A DNA stretch of 44,737 nucleotides from Nocardia brasiliensis IFM 10847 (GCF_000710915.1 NZ_BAUA01000201.1:1-44737); one strand, 5' to 3'. Shown: positions 1 to 8,532, counted from the first letter of the stretch. Notes: generated from the sequence alone by a model not told the origin. A program made the numbers and translations.

Positions 1-745
1 CGGCACCGGTGACGCCCGCGCCGGCACCTGCGGCGGGGACTCCGGCCCCAGGAGCCCCGGGTCCGGCAGCGCCGCCCGCGGCGGGCCCCGCTGCCTCGGT
101 CCCGCTGGGTTCTGGTGGTGTACCGGCCGCGGTCGCAATCAACCCGGGTGCCGGGGGCCCCCAATGCCGGTGCGGCCCCGGAATAGTTCGGTGCCCCTCG
201 GCTCGGGCAGCGCGCCGAACAGCTCGGCGCCGCTCGGCGCCGCCGATCCGTTCGCGTCCGCGCCGGTCGCGACCCAGCCGCCGTGCCCACTCGGCTGGCC
301 CGCACCGAAACAGCAGGGCGGGCTCGCCTCACTGATCGGGCTCGCGCCGCTGGCCGGTCCGTTCTCCTCGGAGGCGTTCGCGCTCGGCTCGGTCTATCAG
401 CCCATCCTGCAGCTGGCCGGTCCGGTGCTGGCCGAGGTCGCGCCGGTGATCGCGCAGTACCAACCGGTGATCGACCCGATCATCACTCAGGTGCAAGGCG
501 TAGAAGCCGTTGTCCTGCAAGCGATCCTGCCCTACTACGGGCCGTATCGCGGACAGCTGATCGCCGCGGAGGGCGAGCTGGCCAAGGTGCTGACCCCGAT
601 CCTCAACCGGGTATACAACAGCGAGATCGCCTCCTGCTTCGTCGCGTGGCAGGGCCAGATCATCGACCAGGCCAAGGGCGGCCGGATCACCGTCGCATCG
701 TTGGCGCATCCCGGCACCGTCGTGGAACTCGGTCCCGAATCCTGA
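1..745 (+). CDS. Pro/Ala-rich hypothetical protein, 3' part, apparently frameshifted
   Basis: The gene begins before the window. Bases 1-160 read well in frame 3 as a Pro/Ala/Gly-rich segment containing SVPLGSGG. From about 182 to the TGA at 743-745 the convincing frame is frame 2, which repeats the same theme (NSSVPLGSG, NSSAPLG) and then gives about 130 residues of hydrophobic, Ile/Leu/Val-rich sequence ending VVELGPES. No single frame covers both halves. The switch falls in the homopolymers GGGGGCCCCC (153-162) and CCCCGG (176-181). Removing one C and one G there gives a smooth Ala/Asn-rich linker; adding one base also restores the frame. An ATG at 164 could start the second half alone but lacks a convincing ribosome site. 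I do not recognise the family. The composition suggests an exported or surface protein, but the N-terminus is missing. Confidence 0.5.
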   Translation, partial: GTGDARAGTCGGDSGPRSPGSGSAARGGPRCLGPAGFWWCTGRGRNQPGCRGPPMPVRPRNSSVPLGSGSAPNSSAPLGAADPFASAPVATQPPCPLGWPAPKQQGGLASLIGLAPLAGPFSSEAFALGSVYQPILQLAGPVLAEVAPVIAQYQPVIDPIITQVQGVEAVVLQAILPYYGPYRGQLIAAEGELAKVLTPILNRVYNSEIASCFVAWQGQIIDQAKGGRITVASLAHPGTVVELGPES

Positions 746-793
746 GGTAGCACCGCTGTGCCGTGATCCGGCCTCCGCCCCGCGGAATCCGGA

Positions 794-799
794 CATAAT
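794..799 (+). promoter_or_regulatory. -10 element for leaderless membrane-protein gene
   Basis: CATAAT lies 6 nt before the ATG at 806. This spacing puts the transcription start at or next to the start codon. No Shine-Dalgarno sequence is present, and no clear -35 is visible. Confidence 0.4.
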
Positions 800-805
800 G
801 TGCGG

Positions 806-1759
806 ATGGCGAGAGCCCGGCAGACGGCCTTGCGGAGGCTGGTCACAGACGGCGTGCTGACCGAAGCGCAGTACGCCGCGGTCGTGGACGCGCTGGCGGC
901 GCGGGAACAGCGTCCGCCGGGCAAGGTGGTGGCCGAGATCGCCGCGTATATCGGCGCCGGACTGGTGTTCGGCGGGATCGCGCTGGTGATCGGGTCGTCC
1001 TGGGACGATCTCGCGCGGGCCGGGCAGGTCGCGGTGCTCTTCGCGGTGTCGCTCGGGCTGGTGCTCGGCGCCGTGGCCGTGGTCGGCGGCCCCGCGCAGA
1101 TGTTCGGCCGGGCCGAAACCGGCTCGCGGACCCGACTCGCGTCGGCCTTGCTCGCGCTCGCCGCCGGGTCGGTGGCCGGGATGGTCGGGACCGCCCTGGA
1201 CCACAGCTCTGCCGATGCCGGAACTTGGGCCGTGCTCGCCGCTCTGCTGACCGCGGCGCTCGGCTATATCGCCGTCCCGGCGGTGCTCGGCATGCTCGCC
1301 TGCGGGGTGTGCAGTGCGGCGGTGGTGCCCGGCCTGCTAGGTGATCTGGCGGGCGCCACCGATACCTGGGTCGGATTCGGCTTGCTCGCCGTGGCGGGAA
1401 TCTGGTTCGCGCTCACCGGGTTCGGCGCCTTCGTCGAAACCTGGCTCGGTTACGTGATCGCGGTGGCGATCGCGTTGCTCGGCGCGGTGGTCGTCGAGGC
1501 GGACGGCAGGCCGTGGGCGTTCCTGCTGAGTGTGCTGGTGGCCGGCGTCTGTTTCGGGATGTTCGCGCAGCGGCGCTCGACGGTGCTCGTGGTCGGCGGT
1601 GCGCTCGCGGTCGCCCTCGCGGCGGGTCAGGCGGTCACCGAACTGACCGACAACCCGCTGGCTGTCGCGGTGACCGTGCTGGCGATCGGCGCCCTGGTCC
1701 TCGGCGGCGGCGCGTTCCTGCTCGTCCGCAGCCCGAAATCCGAGCCGCCCGCGTCCTGA
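806..1759 (+). CDS. Predicted multi-spanning membrane protein, DUF2157-like
   Basis: About 317 residues. The cytoplasmic N-terminal 40 residues (ARARQTALRRLVTDGVL) precede roughly ten hydrophobic segments separated by very short loops. The N-terminal pattern, a short helical region with LTEAQY followed by a glycine-rich first membrane segment (YIGAGLVFGGIALVIG), resembles DUF2157 membrane proteins, whose function is unknown. I prefer the ATG at 806 to the GTG at 800, because the -10-like CATAAT ends 6 nt before 806 and would give a leaderless mRNA. It stands alone between the frameshifted gene and the mms operon. The family call is from memory of the pattern; the membrane topology is directly apparent. 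Confidence 0.65.
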   Translation: MARARQTALRRLVTDGVLTEAQYAAVVDALAAREQRPPGKVVAEIAAYIGAGLVFGGIALVIGSSWDDLARAGQVAVLFAVSLGLVLGAVAVVGGPAQMFGRAETGSRTRLASALLALAAGSVAGMVGTALDHSSADAGTWAVLAALLTAALGYIAVPAVLGMLACGVCSAAVVPGLLGDLAGATDTWVGFGLLAVAGIWFALTGFGAFVETWLGYVIAVAIALLGAVVVEADGRPWAFLLSVLVAGVCFGMFAQRRSTVLVVGGALAVALAAGQAVTELTDNPLAVAVTVLAIGALVLGGGAFLLVRSPKSEPPAS

Positions 1760-1818
1760 GCGAGCGCTCGTCCCGGGTGGGGTTCATCACACTCCGCAAA
1801 AGCATGGACGTCCAACTA

Positions 1819-1824
1819 TAGGAT
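1819..1824 (+). promoter_or_regulatory. Possible -10 element of the mms operon
   Basis: TAGGAT follows the end of the upstream gene by about 60 nt. A start site about 7 nt downstream (near 1831) would leave the ATG at 1823 outside the mRNA, which fits translation from 1877. No good -35 is seen. Confidence 0.3.
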
Positions 1825-1876
1825 GACCGCATACCGCACGCGCGGTGTCATGGTCGGCTACCAGGACAGGACTGGC

Positions 1877-3376
1877 ATGGTTCGCGAACTCACTCACTTC
1901 ATCGGCGGGCAACACGTAGCGGGCACCTCCGGCAGGTTCGGCGATGTCTACGACCCGAACCTCGGTCAGGTGCAGGCCAGGGTGCCGCTGGCGAGCAAGG
2001 ACGAGGTCGCCGCGGTCGTCGCGAACGCCGAAGCGGCGCAACGGGTGTGGGCCGCGTTCAATCCGCAGAAGCGGGCCAGGGTGCTGATGAAGTTCCTGAC
2101 CCTGGTGCAGGACGACATGGACAACCTGGCCGCGCTGCTCTCCGCCGAGCACGGCAAGACCATCGCCGACGCGAAGGGCGACATCCAGCGCGGTCTCGAG
2201 GTCATCGAGTTCGCGACCGGCATCCCGCACCTGCTCAAGGGCGAGTACACCGAGAGCGCGGGCACCGGCATCGACGTCTACTCGATGCGCCAGCCGCTCG
2301 GCGTCGTCGCGGGCATCACCCCGTTCAACTTCCCGGCGATGATCCCGCTGTGGAAGGCGGGCCCGGCGCTGGCCACCGGCAACGCGTTCGTGCTCAAGCC
2401 TTCCGAGCGCGATCCCTCGGTGCCGCTGCGGCTGGCCGAGCTGTTCCTCGAGGCGGGTTTGCCCGCGGGTGTGTTCAATGTCGTCAACGGCGACAAGGAG
2501 GCGGTCGACGCGCTGCTGCACGATCCGCGGATCAAGGCCGTGGGCTTCGTCGGCTCCACGCCGATCGCCCAGTACATCTACGAGACCGCGACCGCGAACG
2601 GCAAGCGCGCCCAGTGCTTCGGCGGCGCGAAGAACCACGCGATCGTCATGCCGGACGCCGATCTCGACGACGTCGCGGACCAATTGATCGGCGCCGGTTA
2701 CGGTTCCGCGGGCGAGCGCTGCATGGCCATCTCGGTCGCGGTGCCGGTCGGGCAGGAGACCGCGGATCGCCTGCTCGCCAAGCTGACCGAGCGGGTGCAC
2801 AAGCTCAACATCGGGCGTTCCGATGATCCGGGCGCCGACTACGGCCCGCTGGTCGGCAAGGACGGCGTGGACCGGGTACACAACTACGTCCAGATCGGCA
2901 TCGATGAGGGGGCCGAGCTGGTGGTCGACGGGCGCGGCGTGACCGTTCCCGGCGCCGAGGACGGCTACTTCGTCGGCGCGACGCTGTTCGACAACGTGAC
3001 GCCGGAGATGCGGATCTACAAAGAAGAGATCTTCGGTCCGGTGCTGAGCGTGGTGCGCGCCAAGGACTACGAAGAGGGCCTGCGGCTGGCCAACGAGCAC
3101 GAATACGGCAACGGCGTCGCGATTTTCACCCGCGACGGCGACACCGCCCGCGATTTCGCCGCCCGCGTGCAGGTCGGCATGGTCGGCATCAACGTGCCGA
3201 TCCCGGTGCCGATCGCGTACTACACCTTCGGCGGTTGGAAGCGTTCCGGCTTCGGCGACCTGAACCAGCACGGCCCGGACTCGATCCGCTTCTACACCAA
3301 GACCAAGACCGTCACGCAGCGCTGGCCTTCGGGTTTGAAGGAGAGCAACGCCTTCGTGATCCCCACGATGGACTGA
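1877..3376 (+). CDS. mmsA: Methylmalonate-semialdehyde dehydrogenase (CoA-acylating)
   Basis: 499 residues, a normal length for the family. It belongs to the aldehyde dehydrogenase superfamily and converts methylmalonate semialdehyde, NAD+ and CoA to propionyl-CoA in valine catabolism. It shows the N-terminus typical of MmsA (VRELTHFIGGQ), the nucleotide-binding region with ITPFNFPAMIPLW, the catalytic cysteine in GSAGERCMAIS and the C-terminal EEIFGPVLSVV and GGWKRSGFGD blocks. An in-frame ATG at 1823 would add 18 residues, but the purine-rich AGGACAGGA about 6 nt before 1877 and the family N-terminus favour 1877. It is the first gene of a five-gene operon, and the next gene starts 1 nt after its stop. 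The mmsA, acyl-CoA dehydrogenase, mmsB order matches the mycobacterial valine locus. Confidence 0.93.
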   Translation: MVRELTHFIGGQHVAGTSGRFGDVYDPNLGQVQARVPLASKDEVAAVVANAEAAQRVWAAFNPQKRARVLMKFLTLVQDDMDNLAALLSAEHGKTIADAKGDIQRGLEVIEFATGIPHLLKGEYTESAGTGIDVYSMRQPLGVVAGITPFNFPAMIPLWKAGPALATGNAFVLKPSERDPSVPLRLAELFLEAGLPAGVFNVVNGDKEAVDALLHDPRIKAVGFVGSTPIAQYIYETATANGKRAQCFGGAKNHAIVMPDADLDDVADQLIGAGYGSAGERCMAISVAVPVGQETADRLLAKLTERVHKLNIGRSDDPGADYGPLVGKDGVDRVHNYVQIGIDEGAELVVDGRGVTVPGAEDGYFVGATLFDNVTPEMRIYKEEIFGPVLSVVRAKDYEEGLRLANEHEYGNGVAIFTRDGDTARDFAARVQVGMVGINVPIPVPIAYYTFGGWKRSGFGDLNQHGPDSIRFYTKTKTVTQRWPSGLKESNAFVIPTMD

Positions 3377-3377
3377 C

Positions 3378-4517
3378 ATGTTCATCCTCGACGACGACGA
3401 GAAGGCGATCCGCGAGACCGCGCGCGGCTTCGCCGACGAGTTCCTCGCGCCGAACACGCTGGAATGGGATGAGCAGAAGCACTTTCCGATCGATGTGCTG
3501 CGCAAGGCGGGCCCGCTCGGCCTGGGCGGAATCTACGTGCGAGAGGACGTCGGCGGTTCGGGCCTGCGCAGGCTCGACGCCGTGCGGATCTTCGAGCAGC
3601 TCGCGACGGGGTGCCCGGCCATCGCCGCCTATATTTCCATCCACAACATGGCGACCTGGATGATCGACAGCTACGGCGATGCCGCACAGCGTGATCGGTG
3701 GCTGCCGCGGTTGACCTCGATGGAGCTGCTGGCCAGTTATGCGCTGACCGAACCGGGCGTCGGCTCGGACGCGGCGGCCTTGAGCACCAAGGCCGTTCGC
3801 GACGGCGACGACTACATCTTCAACGGCGCAAAGCAATTCATCTCCGGCGCGGGCGCCACGGACGTCTACGTGGTGATGGCGCGGACCGGTGCCGCCGGGG
3901 CACGCGGTATCTCGGCGTTCATCGTGCCCGCCGATACGCCCGGAGTTTCCTTCGGCGCCAACGAGAAGAAGATGGGCTGGAACGCTCAGCCCACCCGTCA
4001 GGTGATCTTCGAGGACGCCAGGGTGCCCGCGGCGAACCTGCTCGGCGCCGAGGGCGACGGCTTCCGGATCGCCATGAACGGCCTCAACGGCGGGCGACTG
4101 AACATCGCCGCCTGCTCGGTCGGCGGCGCCCAAGCGGCACTGGACAAGACGGTGCCGTATCTGGCCGAGCGGCACGCGTTCGGCAAACCGCTGCTGAAGA
4201 ACGACGCGCTCCGGTTCCAACTCGCCGATATGCGTACCGAATTGGAGGCGGCCCGCACCCTGCTGTGGCGGGCGGCGGCCGCGCTCGACGCGGACGCGCC
4301 GGACAAGGTCGAGCTGTGCGCCATGGCGAAGCGGTTCGCCACCGACGCCGGTTTCGAGGTGGCCAACAAGGCGCTGCAACTGCACGGCGGCTACGGCTAC
4401 CTGGCCGAATACGGTGTGGAGAAGATCGTCCGGGATCTGCGGGTACACCAGATCCTGGAAGGGACCAACGAGATCATGCGGGTGGTCGTCGCCCGTGCGG
4501 TGGAAGGAGCGGCATGA
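3378..4517 (+). CDS. fadE9: Isobutyryl-CoA dehydrogenase (acyl-CoA dehydrogenase family)
   Basis: 379 residues, full length for an acyl-CoA dehydrogenase. It is a FAD flavoenzyme predicted to oxidise isobutyryl-CoA to methacrylyl-CoA in valine breakdown. Visible signatures are ALTEPGVGSDAA (flavin and substrate binding), the YGYLAEYGVEKIVRDLR block, and the catalytic base Glu near residue 361 in ILEGTNEI. It starts 1 nt after mmsA and its stop overlaps the start of the hydrolase gene (ATGA), so the genes are probably co-transcribed and translationally coupled. Family membership is certain from motifs. The substrate is inferred from position between mmsA and mmsB and from the equivalent mycobacterial FadE9; another short branched acyl-CoA cannot be excluded. 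Confidence 0.88.
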   Translation: MFILDDDEKAIRETARGFADEFLAPNTLEWDEQKHFPIDVLRKAGPLGLGGIYVREDVGGSGLRRLDAVRIFEQLATGCPAIAAYISIHNMATWMIDSYGDAAQRDRWLPRLTSMELLASYALTEPGVGSDAAALSTKAVRDGDDYIFNGAKQFISGAGATDVYVVMARTGAAGARGISAFIVPADTPGVSFGANEKKMGWNAQPTRQVIFEDARVPAANLLGAEGDGFRIAMNGLNGGRLNIAACSVGGAQAALDKTVPYLAERHAFGKPLLKNDALRFQLADMRTELEAARTLLWRAAAALDADAPDKVELCAMAKRFATDAGFEVANKALQLHGGYGYLAEYGVEKIVRDLRVHQILEGTNEIMRVVVARAVEGAA

Positions 4518-5581
4518 CCGACGCGGCTGAGCCCGAGGTCCGCATCGAGCAGCAGGACGGCCTGGGACTGATCACCCTGAACCGGCCCAGAGCCATCAAC
4601 GCGCTGAATCATTCGATGACACTGGCGATCACCGAGGCGTTGCGCGCCTGGGCGGACGACGACGCCGTTCGGACCGTCGTGCTCACCGGGGCGGGGGAGC
4701 GCGGTCTGTGCGCGGGCGGCGATATCGTCGCGATCCACACCGACGCCACCGGCGGTGCGGTCGGCCCCGATTCCCCGACCGGGCGCTTCTGGCGGGACGA
4801 ATACCTGCTCAACGCGCTGATCGGCCGGTATCCGAAGCCCTATGTGGTGGTGATGGACGGCATCGTGATGGGCGGCGGGGTCGGGCTGTCGGGCCACGGC
4901 AGCCACCGCATCGTCACCGAGCGGTCCAAGATCGGCATGCCCGAGGTGGGCATCGGCTTCGTGCCCGATGTCGGCGGTACCTACCTGCTCGCGCGCAGCC
5001 CCGGCGAGATCGGCACGCACGTTGCGCTGACTACCGCGCGGATGGACGCGGGCGACGCGATCGCGGCGGGTTTCGCCGACTACTTCGTCGCCACCGAACA
5101 CCTGCCCGCGCTGCTGGAGACGTTGCGCACCGAGGCGGTCGAGGTCGCGATCGCCAAATTCGCCACGGGCGCACCGGAATCCGGCCTGCTCGCCCAGCGC
5201 GGATGGATCGATGCCTGCTACGGCGCGGACACCGTCGAGGAGATCGTCGCCCGGCTGCAGGCGCACGAGGCGCCGGAAGCGGGCCGGGCGGCGGCCGACA
5301 TTCTCACGAAATCGCCTGTCGCGCTGAAGGTCGCGTTACGGTCGTTGCGGTCGGCGGGTTCCGCGCCGAGCCTGGAGGTGGTGCTGAACGAGGAGTATCG
5401 GGTCTCCATCGCGGCCCTGGCCTCGCACGACCTGGTGGAGGGCATCCGCGCGCAAGTGATCGACAAGGACCGTGCCCCGCAGTGGTCGCCGGCGACTCTC
5501 GCCGACGTCAGCACCGCGCAGGTCGACGCATACTTCGCCGAATTGGGCGATCAGGAACTGGGTTTGGTGAGCAATGACTGA
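4514..5581 (+). CDS. 3-hydroxyisobutyryl-CoA hydrolase (enoyl-CoA hydratase/isomerase superfamily)
   Basis: 355 residues, longer than a simple enoyl-CoA hydratase and close to the HIBCH family. It is predicted to hydrolyse 3-hydroxyisobutyryl-CoA to free 3-hydroxyisobutyrate, the substrate of MmsB. Diagnostic blocks are RGLCAGGDI (oxyanion hole), MDGIVMGGGVGLSGHG, and MPEVGIGFVPDVGGTYLL with the conserved Glu and Asp of the hydrolase subgroup. The ATG at 4514 overlaps the preceding TGA by 4 nt and follows GGAAGGAG at 4502-4509, a strong ribosome site. A long open frame extends upstream antisense-like through fadE9, but that part is a frame shadow. Its place between the dehydrogenase and mmsB agrees with pathway order. 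Confidence 0.88.
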   Translation: MTDAAEPEVRIEQQDGLGLITLNRPRAINALNHSMTLAITEALRAWADDDAVRTVVLTGAGERGLCAGGDIVAIHTDATGGAVGPDSPTGRFWRDEYLLNALIGRYPKPYVVVMDGIVMGGGVGLSGHGSHRIVTERSKIGMPEVGIGFVPDVGGTYLLARSPGEIGTHVALTTARMDAGDAIAAGFADYFVATEHLPALLETLRTEAVEVAIAKFATGAPESGLLAQRGWIDACYGADTVEEIVARLQAHEAPEAGRAAADILTKSPVALKVALRSLRSAGSAPSLEVVLNEEYRVSIAALASHDLVEGIRAQVIDKDRAPQWSPATLADVSTAQVDAYFAELGDQELGLVSND

Positions 5582-6467
5582 AAAGATCGGATTCCTCGGG
5601 CTCGGCCACATGGGTGCGCCGATGGCGGCGAACCTGGTGAAAGCCGGCTACGAGGTAGTGGCCTACGACCCGGTACCCGCCGCGCGGGAGCAGGCCGCGA
5701 AGGACGGCGCGACCGTCGTCGCCACCGCCGTCGAGGCGGCGGAGGCGGGCGTGGTGATCACCATGCTGCCGAACGGACGGCTGGTGCTCGACGTGTACGC
5801 CGAGATCCTGCCGGCCGCGAAGCCGGGCACCCTGTTCATCGACTGTTCGACGATCGATGTGGCCGACGCGAAATCCGCGGCCGTCCTCGCCATCGGCGCG
5901 GGGCACCGGGCGCTGGATGCCCCGGTCTCCGGCGGCGTCGCCGGTGCGGCCGCGGGCACCCTCACCTTCATGGTGGGCGGCGCCGCCGACGATTTCGCCA
6001 CCGCGTTGCCGGTGCTCGAGGTGATGGGCGGCAAGGTCGTGCACTGCGGCGGTTCCGGGGTCGGGCAGGCCGCCAAGATCTGCAACAACATGCTGCTCGG
6101 CATCTCGATGATCGGCCTGTCCGAGGCCCTGGTGCTCGGTGAGCAGTTGGGCCTGACCCACCAGTCCTTCTTCGACGTCGTCTCCACCGCATCCGGCCAG
6201 AGCTGGGCCCTGACCTCCTACTGCCCGGTCCCCGGCCCGGTGCCGACCAGCCCGGCCAACAACGACTACCGGCCCGGCTTCGCCACCGCGCTGATGAACA
6301 AGGACCTCGGCCTCGCCGCGAACGCGCTGCGCGAGAACGGCATCGATGGCCGGCTCGGCCTGCTCGCCGCCGAGATCTACGAGCGGTTCAACCAGTCGTC
6401 GGGCGACCTGGACTTCTCCGCTATCGTCACCGATATTCGTAGCCGTTCTGAGCGAGAAGGTGCCTAG
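5574..6467 (+). CDS. mmsB: 3-hydroxyisobutyrate dehydrogenase
   Basis: 297 residues, normal for the beta-hydroxyacid dehydrogenase family. It oxidises 3-hydroxyisobutyrate to methylmalonate semialdehyde with NAD+, giving the substrate of MmsA. The Rossmann motif GLGHMG is at residues 9-14. The substrate-binding block DAPVSGGVAGA is near 115-125. The catalytic Lys168 lies in GQAAKICNNM. The ATG at 5574 overlaps the end of the hydrolase gene by 8 nt, so translation is probably coupled. With mmsA, the dehydrogenase and the hydrolase it completes the route from isobutyryl-CoA to propionyl-CoA except for the hydration of methacrylyl-CoA, which the next gene can supply. Confidence 0.93.
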   Translation: MTEKIGFLGLGHMGAPMAANLVKAGYEVVAYDPVPAAREQAAKDGATVVATAVEAAEAGVVITMLPNGRLVLDVYAEILPAAKPGTLFIDCSTIDVADAKSAAVLAIGAGHRALDAPVSGGVAGAAAGTLTFMVGGAADDFATALPVLEVMGGKVVHCGGSGVGQAAKICNNMLLGISMIGLSEALVLGEQLGLTHQSFFDVVSTASGQSWALTSYCPVPGPVPTSPANNDYRPGFATALMNKDLGLAANALRENGIDGRLGLLAAEIYERFNQSSGDLDFSAIVTDIRSRSEREGA

Positions 6468-7243
6468 TGAGCGATTTCGAGACGATTCTGCTGGAGCGCA
6501 AGGGGCGGGTCGGCTGGATCACGTTGAACCGGCCGAAGGCGCTCAACGCGTTGAACGCGCAAGTCCTCGACGATGTCATCGCCGCGCTGGACGAACTGGA
6601 GCGCGACGAGGAGATCGGGGCCGTCGTCATCACCGGATCGGAGCGCGCCTTCGCGGCGGGCGCCGATATCAAGGAGATGCAGCCCAAGTCGTACATGGAC
6701 ATGTTCCTCAACGACTACTTCGCCCGCTGGGACCGGCTCGCGGAATTCCGCAAGCCGACCATCGCCGCGGTCGCCGGGTACGCCCTCGGCGGCGGCTGTG
6801 AGCTGGCGATGATCTGCGACATCCTGATCGCGGCCGATACCGCCAAGTTCGGGCAGCCGGAGATCAAACTCGGTGTCATCCCCGGTATCGGCGGCTCGCA
6901 GCGGCTGACCCGCGCGGTCGGCAAGGCCAAGGCGATGGATCTGGTGCTCACCGGCCGCAATATGGACGCAGAAGAGGCCGAGCGCGCCGGCCTGGTTTCG
7001 CGCATCGTGCCCGCCGCCGATCTGCTGGACACCGCGCTCGAGGTCGCCGAGACGATCGCCTCGATGTCGTTGCCGGTCACCATGATTGCGAAGGAGGCGG
7101 TCAACCGCTCCTTCGAAACCACCCTCGCGGAGGGGCTGCGCTTCGAGCGCCGCGTCTTCCATTCGCTGTTCGCCATCGACGATCAGAAGGAAGGCATGAG
7201 CGCCTTCGTCGAGAAGCGTCCCGCGAAGTTCACCAACCGCTGA
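6467..7243 (+). CDS. echA: Enoyl-CoA hydratase (crotonase)
   Basis: 258 residues, typical crotonase length. It is predicted to hydrate methacrylyl-CoA (and other short enoyl-CoAs) to the 3-hydroxyacyl-CoA. Both catalytic glutamates are present: Glu112 in GGGCELAM and Glu132 in FGQPEIKLG. The oxyanion-hole block AFAAGADIKEM and the IPGIGGSQRL segment are also intact. The GTG start at 6467 shares one base with the TAG of mmsB. It resembles mycobacterial EchA8. Placement at the end of the valine operon supports the methacrylyl-CoA role, but this class is broad in chain-length specificity. The operon ends at the hairpin 7250-7280. Confidence 0.9.
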   Translation: MSDFETILLERKGRVGWITLNRPKALNALNAQVLDDVIAALDELERDEEIGAVVITGSERAFAAGADIKEMQPKSYMDMFLNDYFARWDRLAEFRKPTIAAVAGYALGGGCELAMICDILIAADTAKFGQPEIKLGVIPGIGGSQRLTRAVGKAKAMDLVLTGRNMDAEEAERAGLVSRIVPAADLLDTALEVAETIASMSLPVTMIAKEAVNRSFETTLAEGLRFERRVFHSLFAIDDQKEGMSAFVEKRPAKFTNR

Positions 7244-7249
7244 TCGGTC

Positions 7250-7280
7250 GTCCGCCCGCCCGCGCTCCGGGTGGGCGGAC
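7250..7280. terminator. Hairpin between convergent genes
   Basis: GTCCGCCC at 7250-7257 pairs with GGGCGGAC at 7273-7280. An inner CCCG/CGGG stem (7259-7262 with 7268-7271) closes the loop. It lies 6 nt after the echA stop and also downstream of the minus-strand Hsp70-like gene, so it could terminate both. It has no U-tract, as is common in actinobacteria. Confidence 0.55.
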
Positions 7281-7347
7281 CGTGGTCCGGACAGAATGCC
7301 TGTCCACTTAGCGGGTTTCGGAACGGCCTTGTCGTCGGGTTCCGCGG

Positions 7348-8406
7348 TCAGCCGAAGTTGGACGGCGACGGACCGATGATCTCCGCGGGTGTCGGCGTAT
7401 TGCCGTCGCTCGGTTCGGTCGAACTCCTGTCCATAGCAAGGATTCCCGCGATGGTCGCGCCGAGCGCCGCGGTGACCGCGACGGCGGCGATGAGCTTGCG
7501 GCGGTCGACCGGGCCGTGCACCAGCGACGCGGACAGGGCCGCGCCCGTCCGCGCCCGCGCCATCCGCACCTCGCCACCGTGGCGTTCGGCCGCCAGCAGC
7601 ACCGCGCCGCGCGCCGAGACGTAATCCGGTTCGGGGTCGTAGATGATCGGCAGGTCGATCAGCTCGGCCAGCTCGTCGCGGATGTTCGGGTTGCGGGTGC
7701 AGCCGCCGAGCAGCACCAGCGCCTCGGGCTGGACCCCGCTCTCCTCGATCAGCTGCCGCACGAACGACGCCGAGTGGTGGATACTCGCCGAGCACAGCTC
7801 CGCCAGGTCGCTGCGGGTCACCACCTCGCGGCCACCGGAGATCGGGTCGATCGCGGTGACCACCCGCTCGCTGCTCAACGCCTCCCGATGCCTGCGACTG
7901 GTGAGCTTGTCGGTGAGCACGCCGCCGCGGGCGAGTTGCCAGCGCAGCAGCGCGTCGTAGCCGTCACCGCCGAGTACGGTGCTGCGCTTGCCCGCCAGGA
8001 TGGTGTCGGTGCGGCAATCGGCGTGGGTGATGGTGAGACCGGAACTGCCGAGGTCGTAGAGCAGTACCGAGCCGCTGTCGGGCAGTTGGCCGGTGAACCG
8101 GAGATAGCGCAGCTGGGCCAGCGGTTCGTCGACGATGGTGAGCCCGCTGCGGCCCGCGCTGGCCCGGATGGCCTCGGAGTGCAAGGTGCAGCGGCAGGTC
8201 ACGGCCGTGCCGGTGACCAGCTCGTCGCGCCGATCGGCGGCGCCGCGCATCTGCCGGATGGCCTCGAGCACCGGCTCGTCGATGCCGCCGCCCGGGCGGC
8301 GCAGCACCTGGCAACGATCGATGGGCGGCAGGTGTGGCTGATCGGAATGCGTCAGCATCGCGCGTGCGCCACCAGCGCCCGCCGATACCCCCAAGACCAG
8401 CACCAT
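7348..8406 (-). CDS. Membrane-anchored degenerate Hsp70/actin-like ATPase protein
   Basis: 352 residues. The second phosphate-binding motif of the actin/Hsp70 fold is clear (LLYDLGSSGLTIT), as is the adenosine motif (LVLLGGCTRNPNIRDEL). The first phosphate motif is degenerate: VLGVSAGAGGARA replaces the usual G-I-D-L-G-T-T. There is no Hsp70 substrate-binding domain. Instead a single membrane helix (about 302-324, LIAAVAVTAALGATIAGIL) is followed by a short Pro/Ser/Thr-rich tail ending SPSNFG. It is therefore likely a membrane-tethered cytoplasmic ATPase-fold protein, perhaps a sensor or a divisome/cell-wall factor rather than a chaperone. It is a single gene on the minus strand, convergent with the mms operon. 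Fold assignment is good; function is unknown. Confidence 0.7.
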   Translation of the reverse strand: MVLVLGVSAGAGGARAMLTHSDQPHLPPIDRCQVLRRPGGGIDEPVLEAIRQMRGAADRRDELVTGTAVTCRCTLHSEAIRASAGRSGLTIVDEPLAQLRYLRFTGQLPDSGSVLLYDLGSSGLTITHADCRTDTILAGKRSTVLGGDGYDALLRWQLARGGVLTDKLTSRRHREALSSERVVTAIDPISGGREVVTRSDLAELCSASIHHSASFVRQLIEESGVQPEALVLLGGCTRNPNIRDELAELIDLPIIYDPEPDYVSARGAVLLAAERHGGEVRMARARTGAALSASLVHGPVDRRKLIAAVAVTAALGATIAGILAMDRSSTEPSDGNTPTPAEIIGPSPSNFG

Positions 8407-8532
8407 GATTTACATGGTGGACCCTTTCCGCGCTGCTGCCAAGGCGACAGGGCGAGAAATTCGCTAGTTGGATGCCGGACCGTTACTGCACCGCCAATTG
8501 CGGGGTGTACTGGACCGTCCAGTTCTGCCCGG

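Noticed and set aside
1787..3505. Long open frame antisense to mmsA (572 codons)
   Set aside because: Same reason: it lies opposite a certain gene and shows shadow composition with no recognisable domain.
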